From Thalassia testudinum (taxonomy: Eukaryota; Streptophyta; Magnoliopsida; Alismatales; Hydrocharitaceae): DNA of 64,000 nt. The position numbers and the translations under genes were made by a program. Below the pieces are notes generated by a model that saw nothing but the letters and a program-made list of their open reading frames with translations, had not been told where the DNA came from and did no database searches. The stretch is from NCBI GenBank assembly GCA_037157565.1, contig JAZHRO010000073.1, positions 15,444,501-15,508,500 of the forward strand, in the 5' to 3' direction. Of the stretch, positions 1 through 12,070 are shown in pieces (position 1 is the stretch's first letter; every line of letters begins with the position of its first letter).

Positions 1-201
1 CTAACTAATCTTAATGTTCAAGCAAATCCTAATTTTTCTACATCTAACTAATCTAAAGTATGGGTACTTACCTGATATTTGAACCTGCATCTTCTCTGTT
101 TGTCGTGTCCTATTTAGATTTTCATGCTTCCTAAAATCAATGGAAAAAGCAAGTTAGAGATCTCGAACAAGCACCGAAAAGCTTCAAAAATTTTCATTGC
201 C
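1..201 (-). other. Leader of Athila-type element A1 (partial)
   Basis: Noncoding DNA between the primer site of A1 and its gag, which would lie beyond the left edge. The layout (AT-rich leader, then primer site, then LTR) matches the same part of A2 at about 11900-12065. No reading frame worth calling is present. Orientation is inferred from the primer site at 202-219. Confidence 0.6.
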
Positions 202-219
202 TCCCCGACAACGGCGCCA
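202..219 (-). other. Primer binding site (Asp-tRNA type) of A1
   Basis: Read on the minus strand this is TGGCGCCGTTGTCGGGGA, the primer site typical of Athila/Tat-type gypsy elements and attributed to Asp tRNA. It lies three bases inside the LTR edge at 223 and fixes A1 as a minus-strand element whose 5' LTR is to the right. Confidence 0.9.
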
Positions 220-222
220 ACT

Positions 223-1409
223 TGTTTTATCTTTAGACACATTAGAAAAGTGAGATATTATCATTGTAGTGCGAATCGCTACTGAACAAATAAATTTATG
301 AGGACTAGTGAGTACTAGGTCATTCGTAGGGAGGCAATCACAATTTATATAGAAGCTTTTCAGAAAACTTACTCTAAATAGATATTTATATATATATGTA
401 TAGAAATCAGATATATAATCAGAATTGTATGGCATTCAGAAATAGTTTTTCAAAATAAATATTGCTATGCTAAATAGTAACTAGAGAGAGAGAAATAAGA
501 CAACGCCGCTTGTGGGATTCTTGTGTGAAGCGCGGCAACACTTCAGATCCAGAGTGCCAGGATGAAGGGTGGAGCAGAGTTACAGAGGGAGAGAGATCTA
601 GAAGAGAGATTGTGGGAGTATATTGAGATTTGTTTGGAAGATAGATGGTGGAAGAATGTTGAGACTTGTATGGAAGATAGATGGTTGAAGTATGTTCTTC
701 AACTAGGGGGCCCTGGGAATTCTTTTATAGCTTTGATGAGGGGCAAGGAGGGTATTTTGGCCCTTAAAACCATGCAACAACTTTAGGCTAATTAGATCCG
801 TCAATTGGAAGATCAATAACTCTGATTTGGCCTCAAAATAGCCTCATATGTGCCCTTTATGCTCGAATTCAGTCTAATGGTGGCTTCACAAGCCTTGGAT
901 CGCAATTTGATGGTCTGGATTCTCCTCACCCTGCTTCAATGCTTGCCCTCTCCCCTCGCGTGTGCATTTCAGATTCAAATCATGCTGACGCACCTCAGTC
1001 GTCCGATCAGGTTGATTTTTGCGTCGTTGGACTACGATCGTTGATCCGGATCTATTCGTGCGGTCAGATCTTTCATCTGAGGCTTGGATCTCTATCATCT
1101 GGCTCCCTGACCTCCGCTCTTTTATGGGCTGCAAATGATGCTCTGGTTGTTTGATCAAGATGATTCTGGAAGTGTTGGACTCCCATTGTCATCCTAATTA
1201 GATCTGTGTGATTTGACCTGTCATCCGCGGCCTCGAATCATCTGTAATTAATTTCATCTCTCCTTTAGTGCATGAAATGACAATTTTATCTATGCAGCTA
1301 ACAAACTAACTATTATGCAAATTACAATGCTTATGAATGCATTGTTTCTAAGTTATGCTAGATCTAGCTTAATTTAGGTGATTTAGGCCGCATGATTGCT
1401 GTGCAATCA
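223..1409 (-). repeat. 5' LTR of A1 (1187 bp)
   Basis: The inner edge begins TGTTTTATC beside the primer site. The outer edge at 1393-1409, read on the minus strand, is TGATTGCACAGCAATCA, a terminal hairpin also seen on the LTRs of B and C. A TATA-like box lies at 722-731 on the minus strand. The GA-rich block near 480-560 resembles the GA-rich block of the A2 LTR. The right target flank would be CCCAG (1410-1414), but the left partner is outside the window. Small reading frames here are chance. Confidence 0.8.
722..731 (-). promoter_or_regulatory. TATA-like box of the A1 LTR
   Basis: Minus-strand CTATAAAAGA, about 500 bp upstream of the primer site. Position inside the LTR fits a U3 core promoter; activity is inferred only. 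Confidence 0.5.
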
Positions 1410-1882
1410 CCCAGGAACCTACAGAATTGTACTTACTTTCAAGGGTTCCACAAAAATCAGGGGCAAGCCCATGTGATTAATCTATCCCCTCAAAACCCAC
1501 CTGGATTTCCTATTCCTCAGCAAGCTTCCTATCTTGCCCAATCCTTCTCAGGGTATGAACCCTAAAGCCACTGCTAATTCCATTACCTTGAGGAGTGGTA
1601 CAACCACACCAGACCCTATGCACCCAAATCAATCAACCCACCAGGATCCTGATGAGCTTACCCTGATTAATGTACTTGAGGACAAAGAAGAGGCTTAGAA
1701 ACCTTTGATAAAAATTCCTAGTCATGCCCCATTCCTTGACGCCTTAAAGAAAGAAAGGAAGAACAATAACCAGACTAGCAATGAGGAGCTTCTCAAAGTT
1801 TTCAAAGAAGTCCAATTTAATATCCCGCTACTCATTGCCATGAAACACATTTTGGCCTATGCTAAGTTTCTAAAGGAAATAT
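1410..1882 (+). pseudogene. gag: gag C-terminal fragment of older element H0
   Basis: This is a plus-strand Athila-type gag remnant. Frame 3 from 1413 reads through a Pro/Gln-rich stretch with QNPPGFPIPQ, then a frameshift near 1548 moves to frame 1. There the conserved NSITLRSGT and, near the end, AYAKFLKEIL motifs appear; both are landmarks of the gag to protease junction in this clade. An in-frame TAG lies near 1696. The wording is closest to the gag of A2 in this same window (minus strand, 8310-8800), so H0 and A2 look like one family. The fragment is bounded on the left by the A1 LTR and on the right by the A2 LTR, and both interrupt it. Its continuation is not in the window. Confidence 0.8.
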
Positions 1883-3237
1883 TGATGAAGGATTTACACA
1901 ATAAGTAATTAACGTTCCTTGTAGTGCATAGAATTGCTATCAATTTTAATAAAGTAACTAGATTGGGAATCCGGGTCGAACATGGGCAAATAAGAATTGA
2001 AAATCACATATGCAAATAGAAGAAAATATGTACTAATACTAACTAGATAATAGAGTAAGAGAGAGAGTAAAGGATAGAGATCATAAAAATATAGTTTTAT
2101 TGATGCTAGAAAACAACTAGAGTTTTGAGAAATAAAGTAAATGCTATTCTACTAGAACAACTAGAATAGAGAGAAAGAGAGAAGATCCAAAGCGTAGTCA
2201 TGGTGGTGGGGAGATTTGTCAACAAAGCCGGAGAGGATGCAATGGAGGACGTCTAGTAAAGGAATGCTTGGTGGAAGAGGGTGGACAGACATGGTGGACT
2301 TCTAGATGTTCTACTTAGGAGGTGGTCGAAGAAGGTGGAGGAATTTCTAATTAAAGAAGAGATGCATCTAGGGTGGGCATGCCTAGTATTTTTATTGGAA
2401 ATGTCGAGGCTTCTAATTAGTTGGGCTAGGTTGACTAGGATCAAGGATTTGGATGGTCAAGATTAGAGCTAAGGGGATGGCTAGGATAGGTACGATAAGG
2501 ACCTTTGTATCAAAAATGGAGGGAGGGGATAAGGTTTCGTTTTTGTTGGGATCGAATGGAGGTTGTTGCAACAACCTTATAGGAATTCTCTCACTTGTCT
2601 CAAATTTACAACTTTGTTTTGTTCCAAATTTCAAATTACATATAAAAGCAAAGTTGTAGCGCTCAAAATCAAATTTACAATGAAACTTGAATAACTCAAT
2701 TTAGACTTAAAATACAAAAGTTATAGCCAAAGTACTAGACATGTGCTAGGCTATTAAGAATTTTGATATTAAGAATATGATTTGGTTTAGATTTGTTTCT
2801 CTAAGGGATAGGACCTATTTATGGCTAGCCATATTGGGTCTAAAATTAAGGCTCGTGGCCAGCCTCTAGGTTGGTTAATTAGGTTAGGTAATTAGGCTCA
2901 AGGCTAAGCTTAATTAGGTTTCTAAATTGGGCTAGACCTAGGGTTAATTGGGTTTGGGTCAAATTGACTTAACCCTCTTCCAAGGGAGCTCAATGTTGAA
3001 TCTCCTATCTATAGGGCTCCAAATTTCGCCAAACCTGATACTTGCACATATCAAACAAAATACATCAAAGTATCAAATATAAGTTTGGGTAAAATTGTAG
3101 AAAAACTCAAACTTATGTAATATTTTCAAAATGCACCTGTATGACTAAACTGACCTAACTAAATGCACTCTACCCTATTCAACCCTTAGATTAGCATTAG
3201 GTAGGCATAATTAATGTAAATATATATAGTAATATCA
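1883..3237 (-). repeat. 3' LTR of A2 (1355 bp)
   Basis: Its first 480 bp or so match 12071-12565 almost base for base, apart from scattered substitutions and short indels, which defines the LTR pair. The left edge is TGATGAAGG beside host gag. The right edge, read on the minus strand, starts TGATATTACTATATA directly after a polypurine tract. Unlike A1, B and C, it lacks the 17-bp terminal hairpin. Confidence 0.85.
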
Positions 3238-3252
3238 TACCCCCATGCATAT
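3238..3252 (-). other. Polypurine tract of A2
   Basis: Minus-strand GCATGGGGGTA ends exactly at the LTR start. This is the expected plus-strand primer position, and the sequence resembles the tracts at 30534 and 52840. Confidence 0.75.
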
Positions 3253-4708
3253 CTTTTGCAAATCCTCAAGCAAAACAGAGATTTAGAAACTGAGAAAATA
3301 ATATTTACACAAGAAACAGAATTGCAAGTTTTGAGCTTAATTCAAATTAGAAATCTCCAATCTCAATTTTTCACCAAAGAAAAGGAATTATACAACAAAG
3401 CCTTAATGACAAAGACTCAACAGTTTTAAAGTATCAACTCAAATCCGAATCACCCAAATTAAATCAGAATCTTATTAGCCATCGAACTTGGATTGCTAGA
3501 GAACTTTCCCTAACTAAGTCAACCCACCCAAAGTTTGAATCAAATGTGAGAAATAAGCATCTTGTGTGTGATTTTTATGTGACTCGTCAAATGGGCAACT
3601 ATGTTGATTCATAGTATTTAATAAGGCTTAGAATATTTCTATACTCTTTCTGGGACAACCCATCTTCAGATAGGCCATACTAAGATTTGGCAGCTTTCTC
3701 CCCACCACTTTTCTTTGTTGAGGTCAGCACACAAGGTGTATATCTCCCTGGCTAAACTCCTAGGTCTCTTGTTGGCTATCTTATTATGATTGAGATGCAC
3801 TCATGTAGAAAGAGATGAAAGGGATTTTTTTTTGCTTTGCTATTTTTTTCTTCTTCTGATTTTTTTCTATTATTTTTTTATAACTTCCTCCGACTAATTT
3901 TTCTGGGTTATCTTCTTTTTCACACTCATTTTTCTAGATGAGTGGCTCTCCTTCTTCCATTCTAAATGCATCTCCTACAAATGGGAATAGTCCTAAGAGC
4001 TAGAAACACAGCCAAGTCCTTTGGATCTTATGCCCTAAGACTAAATCTTATTGACTACTAAGGACTCAACAAAGTTACCCAGAAGATGAGTCAGTGTAAT
4101 GTGTAAGTGAAGATGCTTGGAACTTAAAGACTATCCAAACCACAGGGTGGAAAGATAAGTCATTCACTCGTCACCCTTTTGACCTAATACTTTTAGCTTT
4201 TTCGGATTCTTTCAAAGACTTAGGAAAACAAATCCAGATTTTAGTAATTACTTGAGATAATTAAGTCGACATACGAATTGAAGAGTCTAAGAGGAAAGAC
4301 TTTGTTTGTACTTTCCTAAAATCAGTAAATCCTTATAGCTCAAATTCTAAAAACATTGATTTTTTTTCTTTTTTTTTTGAAAAACTTTATTTTTTCTTTC
4401 TTTTTTCTTCAGAAAATATGATATAAGAAGCAAGCTTCAGTATGTTTTGTATAAAATTCTGGAGAAGAATAAGTGACTCAAAAGATTATCTACCCCCCTA
4501 TGCCTATTTCATGCAATGCCCTCAATGCATGTAATGCACATAAAAAAAGAGGCAAATATCACTTGATAACTCATGAGTTCTGACAAGGATAGCTCAATTG
4601 TCTCCTGATCTGAATCAACCAAATCAAGATATAAGGTAACTTAATTCGTTGGGTTGCCTCCCACCAAGCACTGAATTTTACATCTACAATTAAACACGGT
4701 TCAGTCAA
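3253..4708 (-). other. 3' noncoding segment of A2
   Basis: About 1.45 kb between the integrase end and the 3' LTR, where some Athila elements carry an env-like frame. I see no env-like frame, only AT-rich DNA with T-runs (3825-3880, 4365-4410). A second polypurine-like site, GGCATAGGGGGGTA on the minus strand, lies at 4491-4504 just downstream of integrase, repeating the arrangement seen in B and C. Confidence 0.6.
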
Positions 4709-5960
4709 TTAACCCTCCAAGAGGGTTATAGTTTCCTTTGGGGGTAATTGGGCCAAGTGAGGTTTAAGTCTTTGTCCATTTACAGTAAATGTTTGCCTGA
4801 TCTTAATATCTGCAATTTCTACAACCCCATTAGAAAATGGTTTGACCACTAAATTCAGTCCAGTCCATTTAAATCTAAGCTTGCCTAGGAATAATTTCTG
4901 TCTAGAATGAAATAAACATACTTTTTTATTAGACTCAAAGGATTTTCTAATTATATCCTTGCCATGAAAAGCCTTAAATTTTTCTTTGTAAATCCTCGAA
5001 TTTTCATAGTCTTCACATCTTATTTCTTCGAGCTCAGTTAATTGGAGTTTTCTATGATCGCTAGCCAAATTATGATTATAATTGCATTCCTTGACTACCC
5101 AATAATCTCTATGCTACAACTCTATAGGGAGATGACAAGGTTTCCCATAAATTGATCTATAAGGTGACATGCCTATGGGAGTTTTATAAGCGATCCAATA
5201 AGCCCAAAGTGCATCTTCTAATCTCGCAAACCAATCTTTTCTATCGGGTCTCACAATTTTTTATAATATCTGCTTAATTTATCTATTTGTGACCTTTGTT
5301 TGTCCATTAGTTTGGGGATGGTAAGGTGGAGCAATCCTATGGTTTACCCCATATTTCTTTAATAAGAATCTAAACAAGGCATTTGTAAAATGACTGCCAC
5401 CATCACTTATTAAGGCCTTAAGAATTCCAAACCTCAAAAAGATATTTTTCCTTACAAAATCAATTACGGCCTTGTGATAATTTTTCCTAGTAGGAACGGC
5501 TTCAATCCATTTCGAGACATAATCAACTCCAACTAAGATATACTCGAAATCATCCAATGGTGGGAAGGGACCAATAAAATCTACTCCCTAAACATCAAAG
5601 ATTTCACAAATTAAGATCAAATTAAGGGACATCATGACCTTTTTAGTCATACTCCCTAATGATTGACACTTGATGTAGGTTTTGCCAAAATCATGTGTGT
5701 CTCTAAAAAGGGTGGACTAGTAAAATCTTGACTGTAGGATCTTTAGAGCTATTTTCTTTTCCAAAATATGTCCACCACCAGCTTGATCATGGCAGAAAGA
5801 GAGCACGCTTTGGATTTCAAACTCAGGGGTACATCTTCTGATGATCTGATCAGCACAAAGTCTAAATAACAAAGGATCATCCCAGATATAATACTTTGCT
5901 TCAAATAGGAATTTATCTCTTTGCTATCTAGTCCAATAAGTTGGGATTTTATTAGCAACG
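4709..5960 (-). pseudogene. pol: Integrase of A2 (broken)
   Basis: Three pieces in several frames. The zinc-binding region is at about 5749-5840, frameshifted. The catalytic core is at 5279-5557: the first Asp is in VDYVSKW and the second in ISDGGSH, but the position expected to be Glu reads QTKVTNR, so a Lys replaces the third catalytic residue. The C-terminal part (4709-5068) keeps the KLQLTELEEIR and FKWTGLNLVV region, the GPF-like domain of gypsy integrases, and has no chromodomain after it. Integrase inserts cDNA into host DNA; this copy cannot. It lies directly upstream of the A2 3' noncoding segment. Confidence 0.85.
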
Positions 5961-6169
5961 AGATAATTGACTAAATCAGCATACCAAGGGTGATTTTTGT
6001 TATCTATGACCATTAAGTGTTCATCAAGAAAATGATCTTGCATAGGTAGTGAAGGTCTGATGTGGTCCGGGTCAAGTCTGGAAAGGTTCTCGCCTACAAC
6101 ATTCTATGCCCTTGTCTTGTCTCTTATTTCCAGGTCAAATTCTTATAAGGGTATAATCCATCTAATTAA

Positions 6170-6430
6170 CCTGGGCTTAGCATCCTTTTTAGCCAGCAAA
6201 ATGCCATAGGTCTAAGTGGTCAGTGTAAATAACCACATGGGATCCAAGTAAATAAGATCTAAACTTTTCAACTCCGAAAACAACAGCTAGCAATTCCTTC
6301 TCAATAGTTGTACTTATCTAATGTTTTGCTTGCGTAATAAATCACCACGGGTTTCTTATCTTTCTTTCATCCCAAGACTGCCCCTATGGAAAAATCTGAG
6401 GCATCACACATGATTTCAAAGGATTAGGTC
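6170..6430 (-). pseudogene. pol: RNase H domain of A2 (broken)
   Basis: Minus-strand translation gives MCDASDFSIGAVLG, then YYASKTL and a stretch ending near a TDH-like motif, the landmarks of the retrotransposon RNase H that removes template RNA during reverse transcription. Several stops and at least two frameshifts break it. It lies between RT and integrase, as in all gypsy elements. Confidence 0.75.
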
Positions 6431-6559
6431 TAATCAGGGGCTTGTAAGATTAGGGCTCAGATCACCACATCCTTCAAGGTCAACTAAGCTTGGATGCATT
6501 CCTCATTAAAATCAAAAGGGGTCTCTTTAGATAGAAGGTTAGTCAAAGGCCTGAAGATC

Positions 6560-7349
6560 TTAGAAAAATTATGTATAAACTTTCTGTAAAATCCAATATG
6601 TCTTAAGAATGATCTAATTTGCTTCATCGAGCTAGGGGTGGAAGATTAGAGATTAAATCAACCTTGGCCCAATCAACTTCTATTTCTCTCTCTGATACAA
6701 TATGGCCTAGTACAATTCCCTCTTGAACCATAAAATGGCTCTTCTCCCATCTTAGTAGTAGGCTGACCTAAATACATCTTACAATCTTAGTTAAGTTATC
6801 CAAGTGTAAATCAAATGAGTCTCCAAATACAGAAAAATCATCCATGAAGACCTCAAGATAGTGACCAACCATGTCAGAAAAGATGGATAGCATGCACCTT
6901 TGAAAGGTCACAGGTGCATTACATAGCCCAAAAGGCATCCTATGGAAAGCAAAAGTTCCGTAGGGACAAGTGAAGGTGGTTTTCTCTTGATCCTCAGGAT
7001 TAGTGGCAGCTTGATTGTATCCTGAGTATCCATCCAAAAAGCAAAAAAACTTCTTCCCTGCTAGTCTCTCAAGGATCTGGTCAATAACAGGTAGGGGAAA
7101 ATGATCTTTCTTGGTTGTAGAGTTGAGTCTTCTGTAATTAATACAAACCTATCATGTGGTGGTAGTATGAGTAGGGATGGATTCACCCTTGTCATTAGTT
7201 ACAATGGTAAGCCTGACTTTCTTAGGAACTACTTGTATTGGGCTCACCCAAGGGCTATCAGAGATTGGGTAAATGATTTCAACATCAAGCCACTTGATTA
7301 TTTCCTTTTTAACAACCTCTCGCATATTAGGGTTTAATCTTCTTTGCAT
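6560..7349 (-). pseudogene. pol: Reverse transcriptase of A2 (broken)
   Basis: The N-terminal piece (7152-7349) contains RRLNPNMREVVKKEI and SDSPWVSPIQVVPKK, the start of the RT palm and fingers. The second piece (6768-7037) contains DGYSGYNQ, FTCPYGTFAFHRMPFGLCNAP and the catalytic FMDD of VFMDDFSVFGD. The thumb region follows to about 6560 with stops. A stretch of about 110 bp between the pieces is out of frame. The motifs are diagnostic for gypsy RT, and MPFGLCNAP is in the usual Athila wording. The copying enzyme is not expressed intact. Confidence 0.9.
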
Positions 7350-7854
7350 CTCATGAGAAGGTCGAGCCCCATCCTCAACATAGATCTTATGAGTATAGTA
7401 AGAGGGGCTAATACCTTTGAGGTCAAAAATAGTCCACCCAAGTTACTTTTTTGTGTTCTCTTAGGACCATAGTGAGTCTAGATTCTTACTCCTAAGTTAG
7501 ATGTGCATTAAAAATCATAGGGAGAGTTTGGTTAGGTCCAAGGAAGATATGTTTTAGATTATTAGGGAGAGGTTTAAGTTCAAGTTGTGGTGGGACCAGA
7601 TTAGAAGGTAGGGAAGGTGCAGAGGGAAAATCATGTTCAGTTAAAATCATATTAGCTGAGGAGGGTTCTAGGTTAGTGTCGAATAAATCAGTGACCTCTT
7701 CAACTTGTGGCTAAGAAGTGGACTGAGTTAAGGTGGCTTCTCAATGGCTTTCTATTAATCCAATTGCCATACTTTCCTCAATCAAATTGTCCTCAAAATC
7801 AATATCATCAATCAACCCACAATCAAATCCTTTAGCTACCTTAAAAATATCCAA

Positions 7855-8243
7855 TTATAATCTTTTATATCCAAAGGCAATTTCCATACATCCAGAGGCA
7901 TAATTAATATTAGCCTTAGTAGTTGCTAAGAAAGGTCTGCATAGGATGATGGGAGTGTCTCTTAATCTTTTAGGTACTTCCATGTCAAGGACAAGAAAAT
8001 CGAATGGAAAATAAAAGTCCTTGACTCTTACAATTACATCCTCAACCACTCCCTTAGGCATTTTAATAGATCGATCAGCAATTGTAAGGGTACAGGTGTG
8101 GGTTTAAGCTCACCAAATCCAAATTGTCTACAAAGAGTGGTTGGTATCAAATTAATAGAAGCACCTAAATGCAAAAGATCCCAATCAAAATTTATATCAC
8201 CAATTGTACATGAAATCAATAGGGCTCCAGGATCCTTTTTCAT
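7855..8243 (-). pseudogene. pol: Aspartic protease of A2 (broken, active Asp lost)
   Basis: Two overlapping frames with a frameshift near 8045. The first (8034-8243) reads PGALLISCTIGDI, then LLHLGASINLIP, where the active-site DLGAS of this family has His in place of Asp. It continues into FGFGELKPTPV. The second (7855-8061) reads the flap and downstream region up to PIILCRPFLATTKANINYASGCMEIA, which leads into the RT linker. This enzyme would process the gag-pol polyprotein. Both the frame break and the lost Asp mean it is dead. Confidence 0.85.
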
Positions 8244-8309
8244 AGGAGGTAAGGCTAGATAATATCATTGAGCTAGCTTTTAGACAACACTACTTTTTGT
8301 GGCATCTGG

Positions 8310-10503
8310 GCTCTAGCCTTATGTTTGATATTACATAAATCTTTCAAGAACGTAGCATAGGTAGGAATATGTTTAATAGCATCAAGGAGTGGTATATTAA
8401 CCTAGACTTGTTTAAACAACTCAATCAACTCCTCATTGTTAGCCACATTCTTTTTTCCTTTTACTTTTTCTAGGTCTTCGTGAAAAGATATTTGGGTATC
8501 TAGCAAAGATAGCTCCTGAGCCTTATTATCCTCAATTTCTTCTTCAATATCATTAATCAAATCATGCTTACTAGGATTAGGGTTAGAAGGCCAAATTGGG
8601 TCCTAGGTTTTAGTACCACTTCTCAAGGTAACAAAGTATGTAGAGTCATGTGAGTTAGAGTTAGATCCATGAGATGGGTTAGGCAAGATAGGAGACTATT
8701 GAGGAATAGGAAATTCAGGTGGGTTTTGCAGGGCAAGGCTAATTACATGAGCTTGCCTTTGATTCTAGTGAAACCCTTACTGATAGTAAGTCCAATTTTG
8801 TAGATTTTTAGGGTTTAGTATAGGCTGGGAAGGGAGGGATCCTTGTTGCCTAGCTTCCACTAATTGGCTCAATTGTCCCTTAACCTCAGCCATCTCCTCC
8901 TAATGTTTTTAATTCATATTAGCAATCATTTTAATCAAGGCATCAATTTAATTAGATTGAGTAGGTTGATTAGGTCCAAGTCTTACCTGATTGTAGGTTG
9001 ACCTACTATTGTGAGTTTGATTGTGGGAGGGGTTAGCAGATAGTTTGCTTTGATTCAAATTTAGGTTTTGATTCTGTCTAGACCAAGAGAAATTAGGATG
9101 ATTTCTCCATCCATGGTTGTAGTAATTAGAATAAGGGTCCATTTTGGGATAACCTTGTTTAGCTTGTACATCCTTATAGCAGAGGGTGTACCAGGAGTTG
9201 GGATAGAGTAATCAGTATAAGAGGGGATAAAGGCCCCTCCCTAGAATGCAATCAACATCTGTTCCAGGTTCAATTGGTTCATAGGGTGAACCAAGTCAAG
9301 ATTGTTCACAAACTCCTTTCCTAAGGGAGTCTAGGGCATTGTAGGTGTAGTCAGTGTTCCCTTATCCAGAGAATAAGCTTGTGGGGATATCCCTAGAGGT
9401 TTCTTGGAATTTTCGATGAGCTCATCCAATTTCTTATCTACCACTTCCATGCGATTTAATTTCTTAGCTATTATGTCCATTTCAACCGAGCTCGAATTAG
9501 CTTGGACCTCAGATATTCCACCACGGGGTTGACTAGACTGGTTAAAAGTGGTCATGGAGGCATGATTCAAAGAGTTCTCCCTCATAGATTCCAATAAATC
9601 AAAAACACTCACTTCATCCTTATTCAAAAAATTTCCTCCACAGGAAGCGTTTGCAAAATTTCTAATGTTATCATTCAAACCATGGTAGAAAATTGGGCTA
9701 GGTGCCACGTAGAAACCTCATGGTGTGGACACTTAGTAATTCATTAAACCGCTCCCAAGACTCATGGAGCTATTCCTCTGGTTGTTGTGAAAAGATGATT
9801 ATGGCTCTCCTAATTGCATTAGTCCTACCTATAGGGAAGAATTTCTTAAGGAAAGAGCTTCTCAACTCTTCCCAAGTAATAATAGGTTTGCCTATAGTTC
9901 TGCAGTGTGTTGCCTTATCCCTTAAGGAGAAGGGAAACATCTTCATTAAGACTATCTAGGCTCACATTTCTAGGTTTGATGGTTTCAGCAACTCTGCCTA
10001 GATCTTCAAGGTGTTGGAAGGGATCTTCATTAGAGTTCCCATGGAAAGGATTTTGGATCAGGCTAATCACATTGGGTTTTACTTCAAAATCATTTTCCCT
10101 TTCAAGGACCCTAACAAAATGTTCTACATGAGTTGTAGAAGGGTCATAAAAGTCTCTAAGGGACTTAGGTGGTTGTGGCAGTGGTGGTTGAGGTGGTGGT
10201 TCTTGGATTTTGCTTTAGAGTCTACATAATCAAATGGACTTGATTCTGTTGAAGTTTATGATTAGCATTGATCTAGGCTTGGATTAGAGCAAGAGGGTGA
10301 AGATTCTGATTCTCAAGATTTTTTGGGATCTCAAGTTGTTCAAGAATCTCAAGCATCTTGGGAATCTCAGACATATCAAGAATCTCAAGCATCTTACCCT
10401 TACTAGAATTAGACATCCCAGAATCAAAAAAATCAGATCCCGTTCTTAGGTTCCTCTCAAGAGGTTCAACCAACTTAGGATTAATTGATCTCCTACTAAG
10501 CAT
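8310..10503 (-). pseudogene. gag: gag of A2 (broken)
   Basis: The likely start is the Met at 10503 (MLSRRSINPK...), in the position and style of Athila gag starts; Ile/Leu/Glu-rich near-repeats follow, for example MLEIL. The capsid region at about 9720-10140 matches the C element gag (KPNVI, FHGNSNEDPFQHLEDL) but is shifted in frame and has stops. A clean piece at 9331-9708 carries FYHGLND, SCGGNF and EMDIIAKKLNRMEV. The C-terminal part holds WRNHPNFSWS (about 9085-9115), a TLRSGT motif near 8630 and a Lys-rich tail ending near 8310. Gag forms the virus-like particle. This copy is clearly nonfunctional. Confidence 0.85.
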
Positions 10504-12045
10504 AAATAGAAGTACAAGAGATGCAAGGGGAAACAGATGAGAGAATACCCACCCTCACAAGACAACCAATCAAGTTAGTCCTTAAGTGTAAACCCTAATT
10601 AGACCTAATCCTAGCTCCCCAAAATATGATTGAGTTAGACTAACCCTTGAATTACTTGGCTAGCCAAAAGGTGGGACCCCCTAGGACACCCCACATGGTC
10701 AGACACCACTAGAGGTTAACGTGGTTACCACACCAACCTTTCTTGTCACCAATTGGCCCAAGTAGACTAAGCCTTGATCTTAGCACAATTTAACTTCAAG
10801 TTACCAAGTAGATTAGTCCTACCTAGGGCATGTCTACTCAATTTTAGGCTTAGGTTTCAAATGCTTTTGGAATGTGATGAGCGTTAGGGGGGCTATTGCC
10901 CTTAAAATTGATTTTACAAGTGAAGTGAGTAATTAAAGGTCATCAAACAAGATTTTTACGATGAAATGACTTTTAGGATTGATCTTGTTTAGAGAGGAAT
11001 TATAGGGTTTCAATGAGAAAATAGATTCAAGAAAGATTCATGTAAAGGTAAAAAAAATGTTTTTCAAGCACAAATGATAATATATTTCCTTTAGAATTTA
11101 GAAAAATATGAGTGCCTAACTGAAAACCTTAAGAATTTTAACCTAGGAAGGCAACTTCTAGAAGATGAATTTCTTTTAATTAGTTTAAGTGGCACGGCCC
11201 AATAAAAAACAACTATGGTTTCTCAAACATCACTGAATACAGAATCCAAAAAATATTTTTCCAAGAATTTTGAATCCCTAAAAGTAATTTTTTCAGAATT
11301 TTTTATGTACCTAGGTCCAAAAGTCAGAAAAAACCCCCAATTAGTGATTCATGTGAATCAAATAGTGTCATGCCTCAAAATATGTTTTTCATATTATTTT
11401 GTGGTTTTCAATTATCACAGAAATACAATGCTACAAATTCTAGGTTAATCAGAGTTGTATAAAAATTCTTATGATTTTTAGAATGTCTCAAATCAGGAAG
11501 AAAAAACAGGACGAATATCAGTGTAGTCCACAAATTCTTAAAAATTGAATATAGATCAAATGAGTACAAAAATTGAATAGAATCTTCTTGACTTCAATAC
11601 CTACGTCAAGGAGCAATTTTATAATTTTTGGACAAATATAAATTTGGCAAATGACTTTTGAAACTCGAATTAGTTAGGAGCCTGAATTTTAGGAAGGTGG
11701 TTTTCAGGAAATCAAGGGATAATGTCCACCAAAAGATATATTTTTTATTTTTTAATGCAAACAACTCAAGCAAATAACTATCCTAAGGATCAAAATAGAC
11801 ACCTAATCTAGATGGACAAATGAAAAAGAAAATTGAATGCAAATCTACTGTAAATCTTAGTTTTCACGAATGATCCTAAATAAAGATGCAAAACCTACCT
11901 TGATGTCTCTACCTGCACTTTGCTCCATTTCTACCACTTGCCCATGAGATCCTGTGTGCCGCAAAATTATACACACAAACAGAGAAAATTAAGTTAGAGA
12001 CACGAATGCAAAATATGGAAAAAAATATGCAAGTGAAATCTGTTG
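10504..12045 (-). other. 5' leader of A2
   Basis: About 1.5 kb of AT-rich DNA between gag and the primer site. No coding region is seen; the one 77-codon frame on the plus strand (11215) is AT-driven. The long noncoding leader before gag matches B and C. Confidence 0.6.
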
Positions 12046-12064
12046 CATCGCTAGCAATGGCACC
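12046..12064 (-). other. Decayed primer binding site of A2
   Basis: Minus-strand TGGTGCCATTGCTAGCGA resembles the Asp-tRNA-type TGGCGCCGTTGCCGGGGA with several transitions. Six bases separate it from the LTR edge at 12071. Confidence 0.75.
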
Positions 12065-12070
12065 AAAAAA

